64,000 nucleotides of DNA from DAOPYU01 sp942493245 (GTDB taxonomy: Bacteria > Sumerlaeota > Sumerlaeia > UBA8349): contig OW818685.1 in the NCBI GenBank assembly GCA_942493245.1, positions 1,426,001-1,490,000 of the forward strand, written 5' to 3'. A model generated the notes under the pieces. The model ran no database searches. It saw nothing but the letters and a program-made list of their open reading frames with translations, and was not told the origin of the DNA. Below are positions 53,001 through 60,255 of the stretch, piece by piece. The stretch's first letter is position 1. Each line of letters opens with the position of its first letter. Made by a program: the position numbers and the translations under genes.

Positions 53001-54862
53001 AAGGGCCAGGAAGCGCCGATATGCCTGAACCCCGTGGAGCGCGGTTGGTCGGCAGGGAGTTCCAGGGGAGGAGGCTCCGGCAAGAGATGATTTCTCCAGT
53101 ATTCGAGTTGCCGTTTCCCCTCTTGGCCCGCAACCAGTTGCCGCTGCCATTCGACAAAGTCGGAGTATTCGTATTTCACGGCGGGAAGAGCAGGCGCTCG
53201 GCCCTCAGTCTCTGCCTCGTAGAGAACGCCCAGTTCTTCCAGGAGTAATCTCAAGGACCAGCCGTCGAGAGCGATATGATGCACCACCAGGAGCAACACC
53301 CGATTTATCGGACTCGCTTCGTACAGGGTGACTCGCATCACCGGGCCCTTTTCCAAGTCGAAGGGTTCGGCATAGCGTTCATGGACCTTGCGTTGCAGAT
53401 CTTCCTCTGACCAGCCGGAAGCGTCTATCGTCTCAAAGCATGGGCGATGCCGTTCATTCGTTCTTTGCTCCGGTTCCGGGCCGTGCCATGCATAAAGGGA
53501 GCGTAATGCCGAATGGCGCTCTTCCAGCAGCGCCAGGCATTGCCGCAACCGGTCCGTATCCAGATCGGAAACCACCCGTCCGACCACCGCCACGTTGTAA
53601 GCCGGTATGTCCGGCAGCAGATGGTGGAGTAAATAGAGCGCTTTCTGACCTTCGGACAGCGGATAGGGTCCGCCTGGGGCGGGTTCTCGTTTTTCGATCG
53701 CCTGCGGGGAGGGCGAGATTGCGGGCGCGTCAACAGGGCCTGTCGGACCGGAATCGTCGCGATACTTGGCGATGGTCACGGACAAGGGGCGCCCGCTCAG
53801 AATATCGGAGATGGAGATATCCAGCCCAAGCGCGGAGGACACGGCGTTGCGAACCTCCATCGCCCCCAACGAATCGAGGCCGTAATCGAAGGCGGATTTG
53901 CCTGTTTCGAGATCGTCCGAATCCAGAGAGAGAGCGTTTCCAAGGGCTTGCAGGAACACTTTCTGGAAATCCCCGCCTTGTAGCACCGTGCGATCCGCTG
54001 GGAGATGTCGCGCGTTGGCTGAGTTTTCGAGTCGTTCATTTTCGTCTGTTTTACGGCCACAAGCGACGAAAAGCTGCCGATAGATGACGTGGTTCCTGCT
54101 CAGAATCATCCCGCCCCATTTCTCAACAAGACGGTCCAGAACTTCACGGGCCAGGAAGCCGGTTTCGACCAGGCGCAAAGGAATGCCCGAGCCTTCGGCT
54201 TTGAGAAAAGCGGCGTCGCCTGTCAACGCGCTGTGGGCCGTCAGAATCTCGAAACTGGAGATCGAATATCCCGCGTTTTCAAGGTGGATGGGCAATTCCC
54301 GGCCTATGGTCGGATTGCCTCCCTCTGACCGGCGGGCCTGGCAGTACGCTTCGTAAAGAAGATCCAATTCCGGTATATCCGGCAGGGTGCGTTCATGATA
54401 GGCGAAGTCATTGTCAATCAGAACGAGCAATCCACCCGGTTTCAGGATACGCCGCGCTTCGGCCAGCGCCTTGTCCGGTTCTTCGAGGTGTTCGAGCAAC
54501 AGCCGCATGACGACCGCGTCATATCGGTCGTTCTCCAGGCCTGTTTCATAGGCGGATTTTTCCGCGATCTCACATCCCTCGATATTTTCGCTCTGGAGCC
54601 GCTTGCGAGCGGCGTCGGCCAGCAGCGGCGCGATTTCCACTCCGTGGACACTCAAATCCGGGAACTTCTTTTTCAATAGAGAGAGATAATAGCCGCTGGC
54701 GCATCCGATGTCGGCGACGAGGCGCATGTCGGAGAAACCGATGGATTCCAGGAGAACCGCTTCGCGTTTCCAGAAAAGGTCCACCTGCGCCTCCAGGCGC
54801 TTTGCCTCCTCATGGGCTTTCAATGCGAATTCCTGGATATTATAAGAACCGTGAGTGGTCAT
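50066..54862 (-). CDS. NRPS/PKS loading protein: methyltransferase-ACP-C-FkbH-ACP
   Basis: 1598 residues. Domains: SAM-dependent methyltransferase about 1-275 (motif I VADIGCASGYY, then ILKPGGLLVLID); carrier domain with Ser331 in YGLDSLGAM; condensation domain about 400-845 (HHIALDG 528-534, intact); FkbH-type HAD domain about 875-1420 (DxD motif VVLDCDGTLWKGVVGEDG with Asp1080 and Asp1082, then FLDDNPIECADVR); C-terminal carrier with Ser1527 in DLGGHSIL. FkbH domains take 1,3-bisphosphoglycerate and load glyceryl onto a carrier, so the last ACP should bear a glyceryl unit for the KS of the next protein. There is no adenylation or AT domain, so the first carrier must be loaded in trans. The start ATG overlaps the stop of a small upstream ORF (ATGA), and its AGAGGAAA ribosome-binding site lies inside that ORF. 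Confidence 0.92.
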   Translation of the reverse strand: MTTHGSYNIQEFALKAHEEAKRLEAQVDLFWKREAVLLESIGFSDMRLVADIGCASGYYLSLLKKKFPDLSVHGVEIAPLLADAARKRLQSENIEGCEIAEKSAYETGLENDRYDAVVMRLLLEHLEEPDKALAEARRILKPGGLLVLIDNDFAYHERTLPDIPELDLLYEAYCQARRSEGGNPTIGRELPIHLENAGYSISSFEILTAHSALTGDAAFLKAEGSGIPLRLVETGFLAREVLDRLVEKWGGMILSRNHVIYRQLFVACGRKTDENERLENSANARHLPADRTVLQGGDFQKVFLQALGNALSLDSDDLETGKSAFDYGLDSLGAMEVRNAVSSALGLDISISDILSGRPLSVTIAKYRDDSGPTGPVDAPAISPSPQAIEKREPAPGGPYPLSEGQKALYLLHHLLPDIPAYNVAVVGRVVSDLDTDRLRQCLALLEERHSALRSLYAWHGPEPEQRTNERHRPCFETIDASGWSEEDLQRKVHERYAEPFDLEKGPVMRVTLYEASPINRVLLLVVHHIALDGWSLRLLLEELGVLYEAETEGRAPALPAVKYEYSDFVEWQRQLVAGQEGKRQLEYWRNHLLPEPPPLELPADQPRSTGFRHIGASWPFRIESDLYRRVRQTASNGGFTLFSVALSAYQLLLMDLSGQNDIVVGTPAAGRTNADFDRVSGYFMNSVAIRVTLQNDPLVSECLTETRESLLGALENQDYPFPSLVKMLNLRRYADRSPAFQAFFVLNNRNSVGPAVPLILAKQPEFSESATIGPLRLEPYPMKQQEGQFDLTLEFVDTGRTLEGVLKYYTDLFEESTVRKMCEQYVHILERIADNPHSTLSDIGLKISGKDTVSPTDAGISSAQLSAEKQTGRIAIASTFAAEPLESPLSFWMQELGMPFRIEIAPYNQIFQQLLDPQSLFLSEKEGVNIVLIRFEDWLNGETGRSDTPKPDRDESSQHIERTADELVQALRFAVKNSTLPIFVFLCPASAATLQNADQASLFKNLKERLDSEIQGIVGGHFIRPSKFSAIYPIREYDNPLADHSAIPYTPESFVSFATAITRSIHATLSEPYKVVVLDCDGTLWKGVVGEDGVDGLQIGPPHQALQNFFVSLHDTGMLLCLCSKNNADDVFKVFTQRQEMSLKQEHLASYRINWEPKSENIRSLAKEMNLNLDSFIFLDDNPIECADVRSNCPEVTVLELPQNLEEIPRFLDHVWVFDRWNVTEEDKNRTRSYQEKKDRDQLRKESLTLQEFLTGLEIRAHISPIAISQIARASQLTLRTNQFNTTTIRRSENDLQALLDSPDHDILVVEVQDRFGNYGIVGLIVFQAEGESLKTDTFLLSCRALGRGVEHQMLAKLGRVALERGKQQVEVLFRPTRKNQPALKFLEQTRGRIQKAENDELRYSYPASCAAEILFAPEDRKPSDANDQREEKNGSELLVSSGKKTLWIEPRSLQRIATDLSLPGRILEMIRSRESKTRQFLEHRIAPYVPPRTETERIFAAVWREVLQIEQVGVEDNFFDLGGHSILIPEIIEMLHKAHGLSISMIDMFQYPTISAVAAIVDHKPSTATPSDENFQNRADKRRAALQRKKERRGEP

Positions 54863-54993
54863 AGATCAATTTCCTCTATCAAGCCGATCAAGCCCAGGAG
54901 GAAAATCCGCTGAGGTCTTTCGGTGATGCGTGAGAAGGCGGGACGGGAGATGCGCTTGTTCGATCGGTTGAACAGGCCGGCGATGTGTATCAT
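54859..54993 (-). CDS. 44-codon ORF translationally coupled to the synthetase genes
   Basis: The ORF starts with ATG at 54993 after a perfect AAGGAGT at the right distance, a better ribosome-binding site than that of either synthetase. It encodes a basic N-terminal part (MIHIAGLFNRSNKRISRPAF) and a hydrophobic, acidic-ended C-terminus (RIFLLGLIGLIEEIDL). Its TGA overlaps the synthetase ATG. No homologue was recognised. It could be a small accessory protein, a precursor peptide, or a leader that sets synthetase translation. It is the first ORF downstream of the sigma-54-like promoter at 55047-55062. Confidence 0.65.
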   Translation of the reverse strand: MIHIAGLFNRSNKRISRPAFSRITERPQRIFLLGLIGLIEEIDL

Positions 54994-55046
54994 ACAAGTA
55001 ACTCCTTGATTGACAGTAAGCCATGATCTGTTTGGCGACTGTATCA

Positions 55047-55062
55047 TGCCACTTCTCGGCCA
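55047..55062 (-). promoter_or_regulatory. Sigma-54 (-24/-12) promoter candidate for the synthetase operon
   Basis: The minus-strand sequence TGGCCGAGAAGTGGCA keeps TGGC, the GG-N10-GC spacing and TxGCA of the consensus, but differs at the CACG positions. The predicted start is near 55036, leaving a 43-nt leader before the 44-codon ORF. No TGTTCA-type sites like those at 40935-40993 were seen upstream. Confidence 0.45.
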
Positions 55063-55574
55063 GGGAGTCACTTTTTCAAAATGCTGTTTTGGACAATAGT
55101 GGACGTTTTTCTTCTTTTGGGGGCTGTTACTTGGAATATGCCCTCAGTCGGATTCCGCACTTCAGGCTGTCGCGGATGATTTCCGGCCGTGTGACTTACC
55201 CCATTTCCAAGATAATCCTAAATGAAAGGGTTCCTTCTCGTCAATGTTCTTTTCTTCCGCTTTGGGTGTATGCGGTACGGCCTTTTCAGGATTGTATTAT
55301 CATTCTACAAGTCTGGGTTTGCAGGTGATATGGGGGAGGGAAGGGGCTGAGTCGTCTGGATGTCCCCAGGCCAGTGAATGGACCGGGGCGCGAATGGATT
55401 TGTACTTGACGCCCCGCCCGGACAAAGGCAGAATTCCAAGAGCAAGAGGTGATGGGTTCTCAGAAGAGGTTCCTGAAGACGGGGAATTGCGTATTGCCGA
55501 GTCGGCGCACGAGGCGGGGTGTCAACCCGCCGGAAGTTCCCGGTCTATCTCCAGAAAGAAGGATGGGCACACAC
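55063..55574. other. Divergent intergenic region, synthetase operon / aldo-keto reductase
   Basis: 512 bp. The half near the synthetase is AT-rich; the half near the reductase is GC-rich and contains several possible stems (GGGGCG with CGCCCC around 55384-55418, and GGCGGG with CCCGCC around 55513-55530). These could be an attenuator or leader structure, but no known riboswitch class was matched. No gene is supported. Confidence 0.5.
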
Positions 55575-56489
55575 ATGCAGAATCTGTCGAGACGCGAATT
55601 ACTCTACCGGTCGCTGGCGGGCGCGGGCGCTTTGACGATGGCGCCGATGGTGCTGGCGGGCGCCGAGATCAACGGCGATGCGGTCAAGCCGCAGACCGCC
55701 ACGTCCCTGGTGCCACTGGGCCAGACGGGTATCCGGTGCTCCTTTCTGGCGATGGGGACCGGGGTGCGCGGCGGCCAACGCACGTCGGAGCACACGCGCA
55801 TGGGGGAGGAAAAGTGCTCGGAGCTGATCCGCTACGGCGTGGAGAAGGGGATCAATTTCCTCGACATGGCCGACCTCTACGGCACGCATCCCTTTGTGCG
55901 CAAGGCCATCGCCGGGTTGCCGCGCGAGAAGTTCACGATGCTGACCAAACTCTGGACCTACCCCGACCGGGTGATCAAGCCTTCGGGCGGCGCCATTCAG
56001 GAAGTGGACCAGTACCGCAAGGAATTGAATACGGACATGATAGACATCGTCTTGATCCACTGCATGCAGGAGAAGGGGTGGATCGAGAAACAAAAGCGCG
56101 TGCGCGACGAACTTTCGGAATTGAAAGCGAAGAAGGTCATTCGGGCCGTCGGGGTGTCGTGCCACAACTTCGACGCGATGAAGGCGGCGGTCGAGCACCC
56201 CTGGACGGACGTGCTGCTGGCACGCATCAACAACAAGGGCGAAAAGATGGACGCCAGTCCCGAAGAGGTCTCCGAACTGCTGCTCAAGGCGCGCGCAAAG
56301 GGCAAGGTGGTCATCGGCATGAAGATTTTCGGCGAGGGAACGCTCGTGCAGCCCGAGCAGAAGGACGCGTCCCTGAAATACGTCCTGGGCAAGGGCCTGG
56401 TGAACGCCATGACCATCGGCATGCTGAAGAAGGAAGAAATGGACGACAGCATCGCCCGTATCAACGCCACGCTCAAGGCGCTGGGGTAA
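55575..56489 (+). CDS. Tat-exported aldo/keto reductase family protein
   Basis: 304 residues from the ATG at 55575, about nine bases after AAGGATGG. The N-terminus LSRRELLYRSLAGAGALTMA is a twin-arginine signal followed by a hydrophobic core, so the folded enzyme is probably exported. The barrel starts at about 45 with LVPLGQTGIRCSFLAMGTGV. The catalytic Asp-Tyr pair is in FLDMADLYGTHPFVRKAI, and the Lys and His positions are in FTMLTKLWTY and IDIVLIHCM. The C-terminal cofactor region is shorter than in cytoplasmic AKRs. Tat-targeted AKRs of this kind are common in Planctomycetota and relatives; the substrate is unknown. Confidence 0.85.
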   Translation: MQNLSRRELLYRSLAGAGALTMAPMVLAGAEINGDAVKPQTATSLVPLGQTGIRCSFLAMGTGVRGGQRTSEHTRMGEEKCSELIRYGVEKGINFLDMADLYGTHPFVRKAIAGLPREKFTMLTKLWTYPDRVIKPSGGAIQEVDQYRKELNTDMIDIVLIHCMQEKGWIEKQKRVRDELSELKAKKVIRAVGVSCHNFDAMKAAVEHPWTDVLLARINNKGEKMDASPEEVSELLLKARAKGKVVIGMKIFGEGTLVQPEQKDASLKYVLGKGLVNAMTIGMLKKEEMDDSIARINATLKALG

Positions 56490-56632
56490 GTCGTTTTCCT
56501 CAATAACATAAACAAGAAGACACGGGGCCTCAATTGTTGACGGCCAATATGAGGATATGTAATTTCATCAAAAAGTGTTCTGTGTTCATGAAAGCAGGAT
56601 TTGGCTGATAATTCTGTTTGGGAGAGGACTTA

Positions 56633-58069
56633 ATGGTGACCAGCTTTGAAAAATATGGAGAATGGTGGTTACCGGAAGAGCCTGATACGAAATACCCGGG
56701 AGTTCTTGTTTCTGACTCTGAAGAAGATTTTGAACTTCGGTTAATTGGTTCTTTCCATGATAGAAATGTATTCTATGATCGACTCTTCAATAATGGAAAA
56801 AACTGTTGCTCAGAGGTGATACTCGGCGAGACGGAAGATGGAAATGAGTACACGCTATATGATAGTCAATTAGCCAATTGTACTCCAATGACACAGATAT
56901 ATTCACCGAGTATTGTTCTTGAGGGTAAACATTTCTCAAGAACCGATGAAATGGTATTTCATAGTATGACAATGTGCTGTAGCCATTTGGGCGAATGGCT
57001 GCAAGTTTCAGGTAAAAAAGTCAAACATGAAAGCAGAGGCTTGGGAATGCCTCCAAAGATTACCGCTGAGTATCTATTACCAGAGCCGGTGACAATACCA
57101 TATGACAAGGGACACATTAGTATTGGTCTTGATGGGCATGTTAAAGAGTCAAGGTTTGATGGGGATTTTGTGGTAAGTGAGAATGTCTGTATTTCTGTGG
57201 TCCCGCATTTACCTGTTCATATGACCGAATTTCTTAAAGAATGTTTGCCGCCCGTCATGCATTTTTTTACCCTTGGAACAGGCCAATCACTTTCAATTAT
57301 TGAGTTAAGAGGTAAGGCTTCCGCTGATTGTCAAAACCGTTTAGAGGAGGAGATAAAGTTCGCACCCAAGATTCGACTATATAGAAGGGGAGTACATTTC
57401 GAAAAGCCAGATGAAAAAATACATTGGTTCGAGATGATATTCACATATCCCAATATCAAGCCTGATTTTGAAAAGTGTTTCTCTCTTTGGGTAAGCCTAT
57501 ATCGAGATATTGAACATGTGATGCAACTCTTCTTTGAAAAGGTTATCACACGCAAAGTTTTCTCTTCCAATTCTTTTCTGAATTCAGTCCAGGCTGCAGA
57601 AGCTTATCATCGGTTCCGTCGTGATGGAATCGATCTTCCTGAGAGGGAACATCAGAGCCGGATCAATAGCATCATTGATGCTTCTCCACCAGAGTATCGT
57701 GGGTGGCTCAAAATGAAACTTCATTTCAGCAATGAAGTGATATTTCGAAAAAGAATAGAGGAATTGCTGACTGAACGTAAAAATCTTTTTGAGTTTTCCT
57801 TACAAGATGTTGAGACACACGTGAAGCACATCACCGAGATTCGAAATTATTTCACGCATTACTCCAAGAAAGAAAGACCGAAGTCCGCTACGGGCCGAAA
57901 TTTCGTTGTATATGATCTGCTAATGATGTGGACGGTAATCGCTTGTTTTCTGGAAGATATGGGAATCGAACGTACAAAGGCACATGATCTGATCCGAAAT
58001 TGTAACGCTTTCTGGCGTTTCAAGAGATTATGTGAGAGATCGAAATTAGATGTTGAGAGAGTTCCATAA
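56633..58069 (+). CDS. ApeA-like HEPN-domain anti-phage defence protein
   Basis: 478 residues from the ATG at 56633, with GGGAGAGG just upstream. The N-terminal part (about 1-290) is beta-rich, as in the ApeA N-terminal domain (YGEWWLPEEPDTKYPGVL, FHDRNVFYD, IIELRGKAS). The C-terminal part is a HEPN domain with the RxxxxH ribonuclease motif R404-NYFT-H409 (ITEIRNYFTHYSK). ApeA proteins are reported as single-gene phage-defence systems that act through abortive RNA cleavage. The gene is visibly AT-rich compared with both neighbours, which indicates acquisition by transfer. It ends 17 bp before the nrfH start, so it reads into the nitrite-reductase genes. Confidence 0.75.
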   Translation: MVTSFEKYGEWWLPEEPDTKYPGVLVSDSEEDFELRLIGSFHDRNVFYDRLFNNGKNCCSEVILGETEDGNEYTLYDSQLANCTPMTQIYSPSIVLEGKHFSRTDEMVFHSMTMCCSHLGEWLQVSGKKVKHESRGLGMPPKITAEYLLPEPVTIPYDKGHISIGLDGHVKESRFDGDFVVSENVCISVVPHLPVHMTEFLKECLPPVMHFFTLGTGQSLSIIELRGKASADCQNRLEEEIKFAPKIRLYRRGVHFEKPDEKIHWFEMIFTYPNIKPDFEKCFSLWVSLYRDIEHVMQLFFEKVITRKVFSSNSFLNSVQAAEAYHRFRRDGIDLPEREHQSRINSIIDASPPEYRGWLKMKLHFSNEVIFRKRIEELLTERKNLFEFSLQDVETHVKHITEIRNYFTHYSKKERPKSATGRNFVVYDLLMMWTVIACFLEDMGIERTKAHDLIRNCNAFWRFKRLCERSKLDVERVP

Positions 58070-58085
58070 TCAGGAGAATTTATTC

Positions 58086-58577
58086 ATGAATAATCCTGGT
58101 CCCGGATTTTTCGACTGGAAGCGAAGGATGTTTATTTTCCTGCTGGTTGCGGCTGCTCTGACCGGGGGGATACTTGCGGGCGTGGGCGCTTTTACGTTCG
58201 GCTATGCCAATGGACTGAGTTATTTGCGCCGCGACCCCGAGGGGTGCGCAAACTGCCACATCATGCAGGATTACTACGACACGTGGTTGAAATCGAGCCA
58301 CCATTCGGTGGCGGTTTGCGTGGACTGCCACCTGCCGCATGACTTCGCGGGCAAGTATGTCGCCAAGGCCGATAACGGTTTTTTCCACTCGAAGGCCTTC
58401 ACGTTCAACGATTTTCACGAACCGATCCAGATCAAGCCGCGCAATCGGCGCATTGCGCAGAAGAATTGCCTGGTCTGTCACAAGGATATTGTGCAGGAGA
58501 TGCTTCCCGAGTCCCCGCAGGGGGAAACGCCGAACTGTGTGCAGTGCCATGCGGATGTCGGGCATCGGCTACGATAA
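58086..58577 (+). CDS. nrfH: Cytochrome c nitrite reductase small subunit NrfH
   Basis: 163 residues from the ATG at 58086, preceded by AGGAGA. A single membrane anchor (about 14-40: MFIFLLVAAALTGGILAGVGAFTF) is followed by four CxxCH haem sites: 54-58 (CANCH), 78-82 (CVDCH), 128-132 (CLVCH) and 151-155 (CVQCH). This is the NapC/NirT-family quinol dehydrogenase that feeds NrfA. The region between haems 2 and 3 (FFHSKAFTFNDFHEP) matches NrfH. It lies 46 bp before nrfA, so the pair forms one operon. Confidence 0.94.
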   Translation: MNNPGPGFFDWKRRMFIFLLVAAALTGGILAGVGAFTFGYANGLSYLRRDPEGCANCHIMQDYYDTWLKSSHHSVAVCVDCHLPHDFAGKYVAKADNGFFHSKAFTFNDFHEPIQIKPRNRRIAQKNCLVCHKDIVQEMLPESPQGETPNCVQCHADVGHRLR

Positions 58578-58623
58578 AAGCCGCGATGCAAGTAGATGGG
58601 TTTGAGACAGAAAGGGACTGAAG

Positions 58624-60255
58624 ATGAGCGATGAAAAGAGCTGGGAGACAAAAGGCCGCGATAACGGACTGACAGGCATTCTCGGGCGGATCTCGGTCAC
58701 CCGTTTTCTGTTTTTCCTGGCTGGACTGTTTATCGTTACGGTCGTGGCGACGATCGCCGTCACCGCTCTTCTCGTCAACATCTATGGCCGCAAACAGGAG
58801 GCGCGCGTTCCGTTCGTTCGGGCTGTCGAGGTGAACGAGACGACCACCGCCCCGGAACCGTGGGGCATGAACTGGCCGCGCCAGTTCGACAGTTACCAGC
58901 GCACGGCCGATACGGCGCGCTTCTATGGCGGTTCGAGCGCCATGCCGGCCCAGAAACTCGAGGCCAATCCCTGGCTGGTCCGCATGTACGCGGGCTACGC
59001 CTTTTCCATTGATTATCGCGACGCGCGCGGCCACGCCTACATGCTTTCGGATCAGTTGGCCACGCGCCGCGTCACCGAGCGTCCCCAGCCCGGCGCCTGT
59101 CTCCACTGTCACGGCAGCATCATCCCCACATACCGGCGTCTGGGCCTCGAAGCGTTGGGACAGCCCGCCGGCGCCGATGTGCTGGCGGCGGATTTCAACT
59201 GGCCCGCCGTGCAGAAGGGGTTTGAACTGACCTGCGCCATGTCGTATCCCGATGCGCATGCCGAACTGCTCAAGACGCCCGACGGCGCCGAGACGCCCAG
59301 CGCGCATCCCGTGAGTTGCGTGGATTGCCACGACCCCGAGACGATGAAGTCCCGCGTGAGTCGTCCGGGCTTTGTGCGCGGTATCGCGGCTCTGGCGGCG
59401 GGCGAGGCCGAGGCGCCGCATCTGCCCAGTATCGAACGATGGAGAAAAGGGGACAGGAGCCGTCCCTATGACCCGAATCTCGACGCGTCGCGACAGGAAA
59501 TGCGCAGTTTCGTCTGCGCCCAGTGCCATGTCGAGTATTACTGCGGGCCGAAGGAGACGCTCTTCTTCCCCTGGGACAAGGGTCTGAAGGTCGAGCAGAT
59601 CGAATCGCTCTATGATGGCCATAAGTTCCCGAACGGCGAGGCCTTTGCCGACTGGAAACACGGCGAAACCGGCGCGCCGGTCTATAAGGCGCAGCACCCC
59701 GAGTTCGAAATGTGGAGCCAGGGCATCCACGCCCGCAGCGGCGTGGGATGCGCCGACTGCCACATGCCCTACCAGCGCGAAGGCGCCATGAAGGTCAGCA
59801 GCCACTGGGTGCAAAGCCCGCTGCACACGATCAACAACTCCTGCCAGACCTGTCACAAGGCGCCGGAAGCGGAACTGAAGGATCGAGTCTTGACGATTCA
59901 GAATCGCAACAAGGCGCTGGTCGCCCAGGCCGCCGCGGCGATGACCGAAATGCTCGATGCGATCCGCGCCGCTCAGGCGGCCAATCTCCCCGCCGAAAAA
60001 CTGGCGTCCATCCTCGCGCTCCAGAGGAAGGCGCAGTGGCGGCTGGATTTTGTCAGCAGCGAGAACTCGCTCGGGTTCCACGCCCCTCAGGAAACGGCGC
60101 GCATACTGGCCGAGTCGATTGATTACTCGCGTCAGGCGGCCCTGCAGGCGCTCGCCCTGCGCCTCCCCGCCGCTCCCGAGCCGCAGACCCCGCCCCCGCC
60201 GCCCGCTCCCGTCCAGGGCGTCACCCCCCAGGGCGTCGCGCCGGTCGCGCCGTGA
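58624..60255 (+). CDS. nrfA: Ammonia-forming cytochrome c nitrite reductase NrfA
   Basis: 543 residues. An N-terminal transmembrane helix (about 27-52) probably serves as an uncleaved anchor. There are five haem motifs: CLHCH 159-163, CVDCH 232-236, CAQCH 298-302, CADCH 376-380 and CQTCH 407-411. Active-site residues match the family: Arg in NPWLVRMYAGYA, Tyr in CHVEYYCG, and Gln/His in MWSQGIHARSGV. The first site, which carries the catalytic haem, is CxxCH and not the more common CxxCK. NrfA reduces nitrite to ammonium with six electrons from NrfH and the quinone pool. A proline-rich tail (about 515-543) is additional. AmtB at the left of the window is unlinked. Confidence 0.94.
   Translation: MSDEKSWETKGRDNGLTGILGRISVTRFLFFLAGLFIVTVVATIAVTALLVNIYGRKQEARVPFVRAVEVNETTTAPEPWGMNWPRQFDSYQRTADTARFYGGSSAMPAQKLEANPWLVRMYAGYAFSIDYRDARGHAYMLSDQLATRRVTERPQPGACLHCHGSIIPTYRRLGLEALGQPAGADVLAADFNWPAVQKGFELTCAMSYPDAHAELLKTPDGAETPSAHPVSCVDCHDPETMKSRVSRPGFVRGIAALAAGEAEAPHLPSIERWRKGDRSRPYDPNLDASRQEMRSFVCAQCHVEYYCGPKETLFFPWDKGLKVEQIESLYDGHKFPNGEAFADWKHGETGAPVYKAQHPEFEMWSQGIHARSGVGCADCHMPYQREGAMKVSSHWVQSPLHTINNSCQTCHKAPEAELKDRVLTIQNRNKALVAQAAAAMTEMLDAIRAAQAANLPAEKLASILALQRKAQWRLDFVSSENSLGFHAPQETARILAESIDYSRQAALQALALRLPAAPEPQTPPPPPAPVQGVTPQGVAPVAP

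Noticed and set aside
55320..55574. Possible riboswitch before the aldo/keto reductase (GCCAGTG-like box and GC-rich stems)
   Set aside because: The box differs from the cobalamin GCCACTG core and the surrounding stems do not form the known architecture; kept only as unassigned leader structure.
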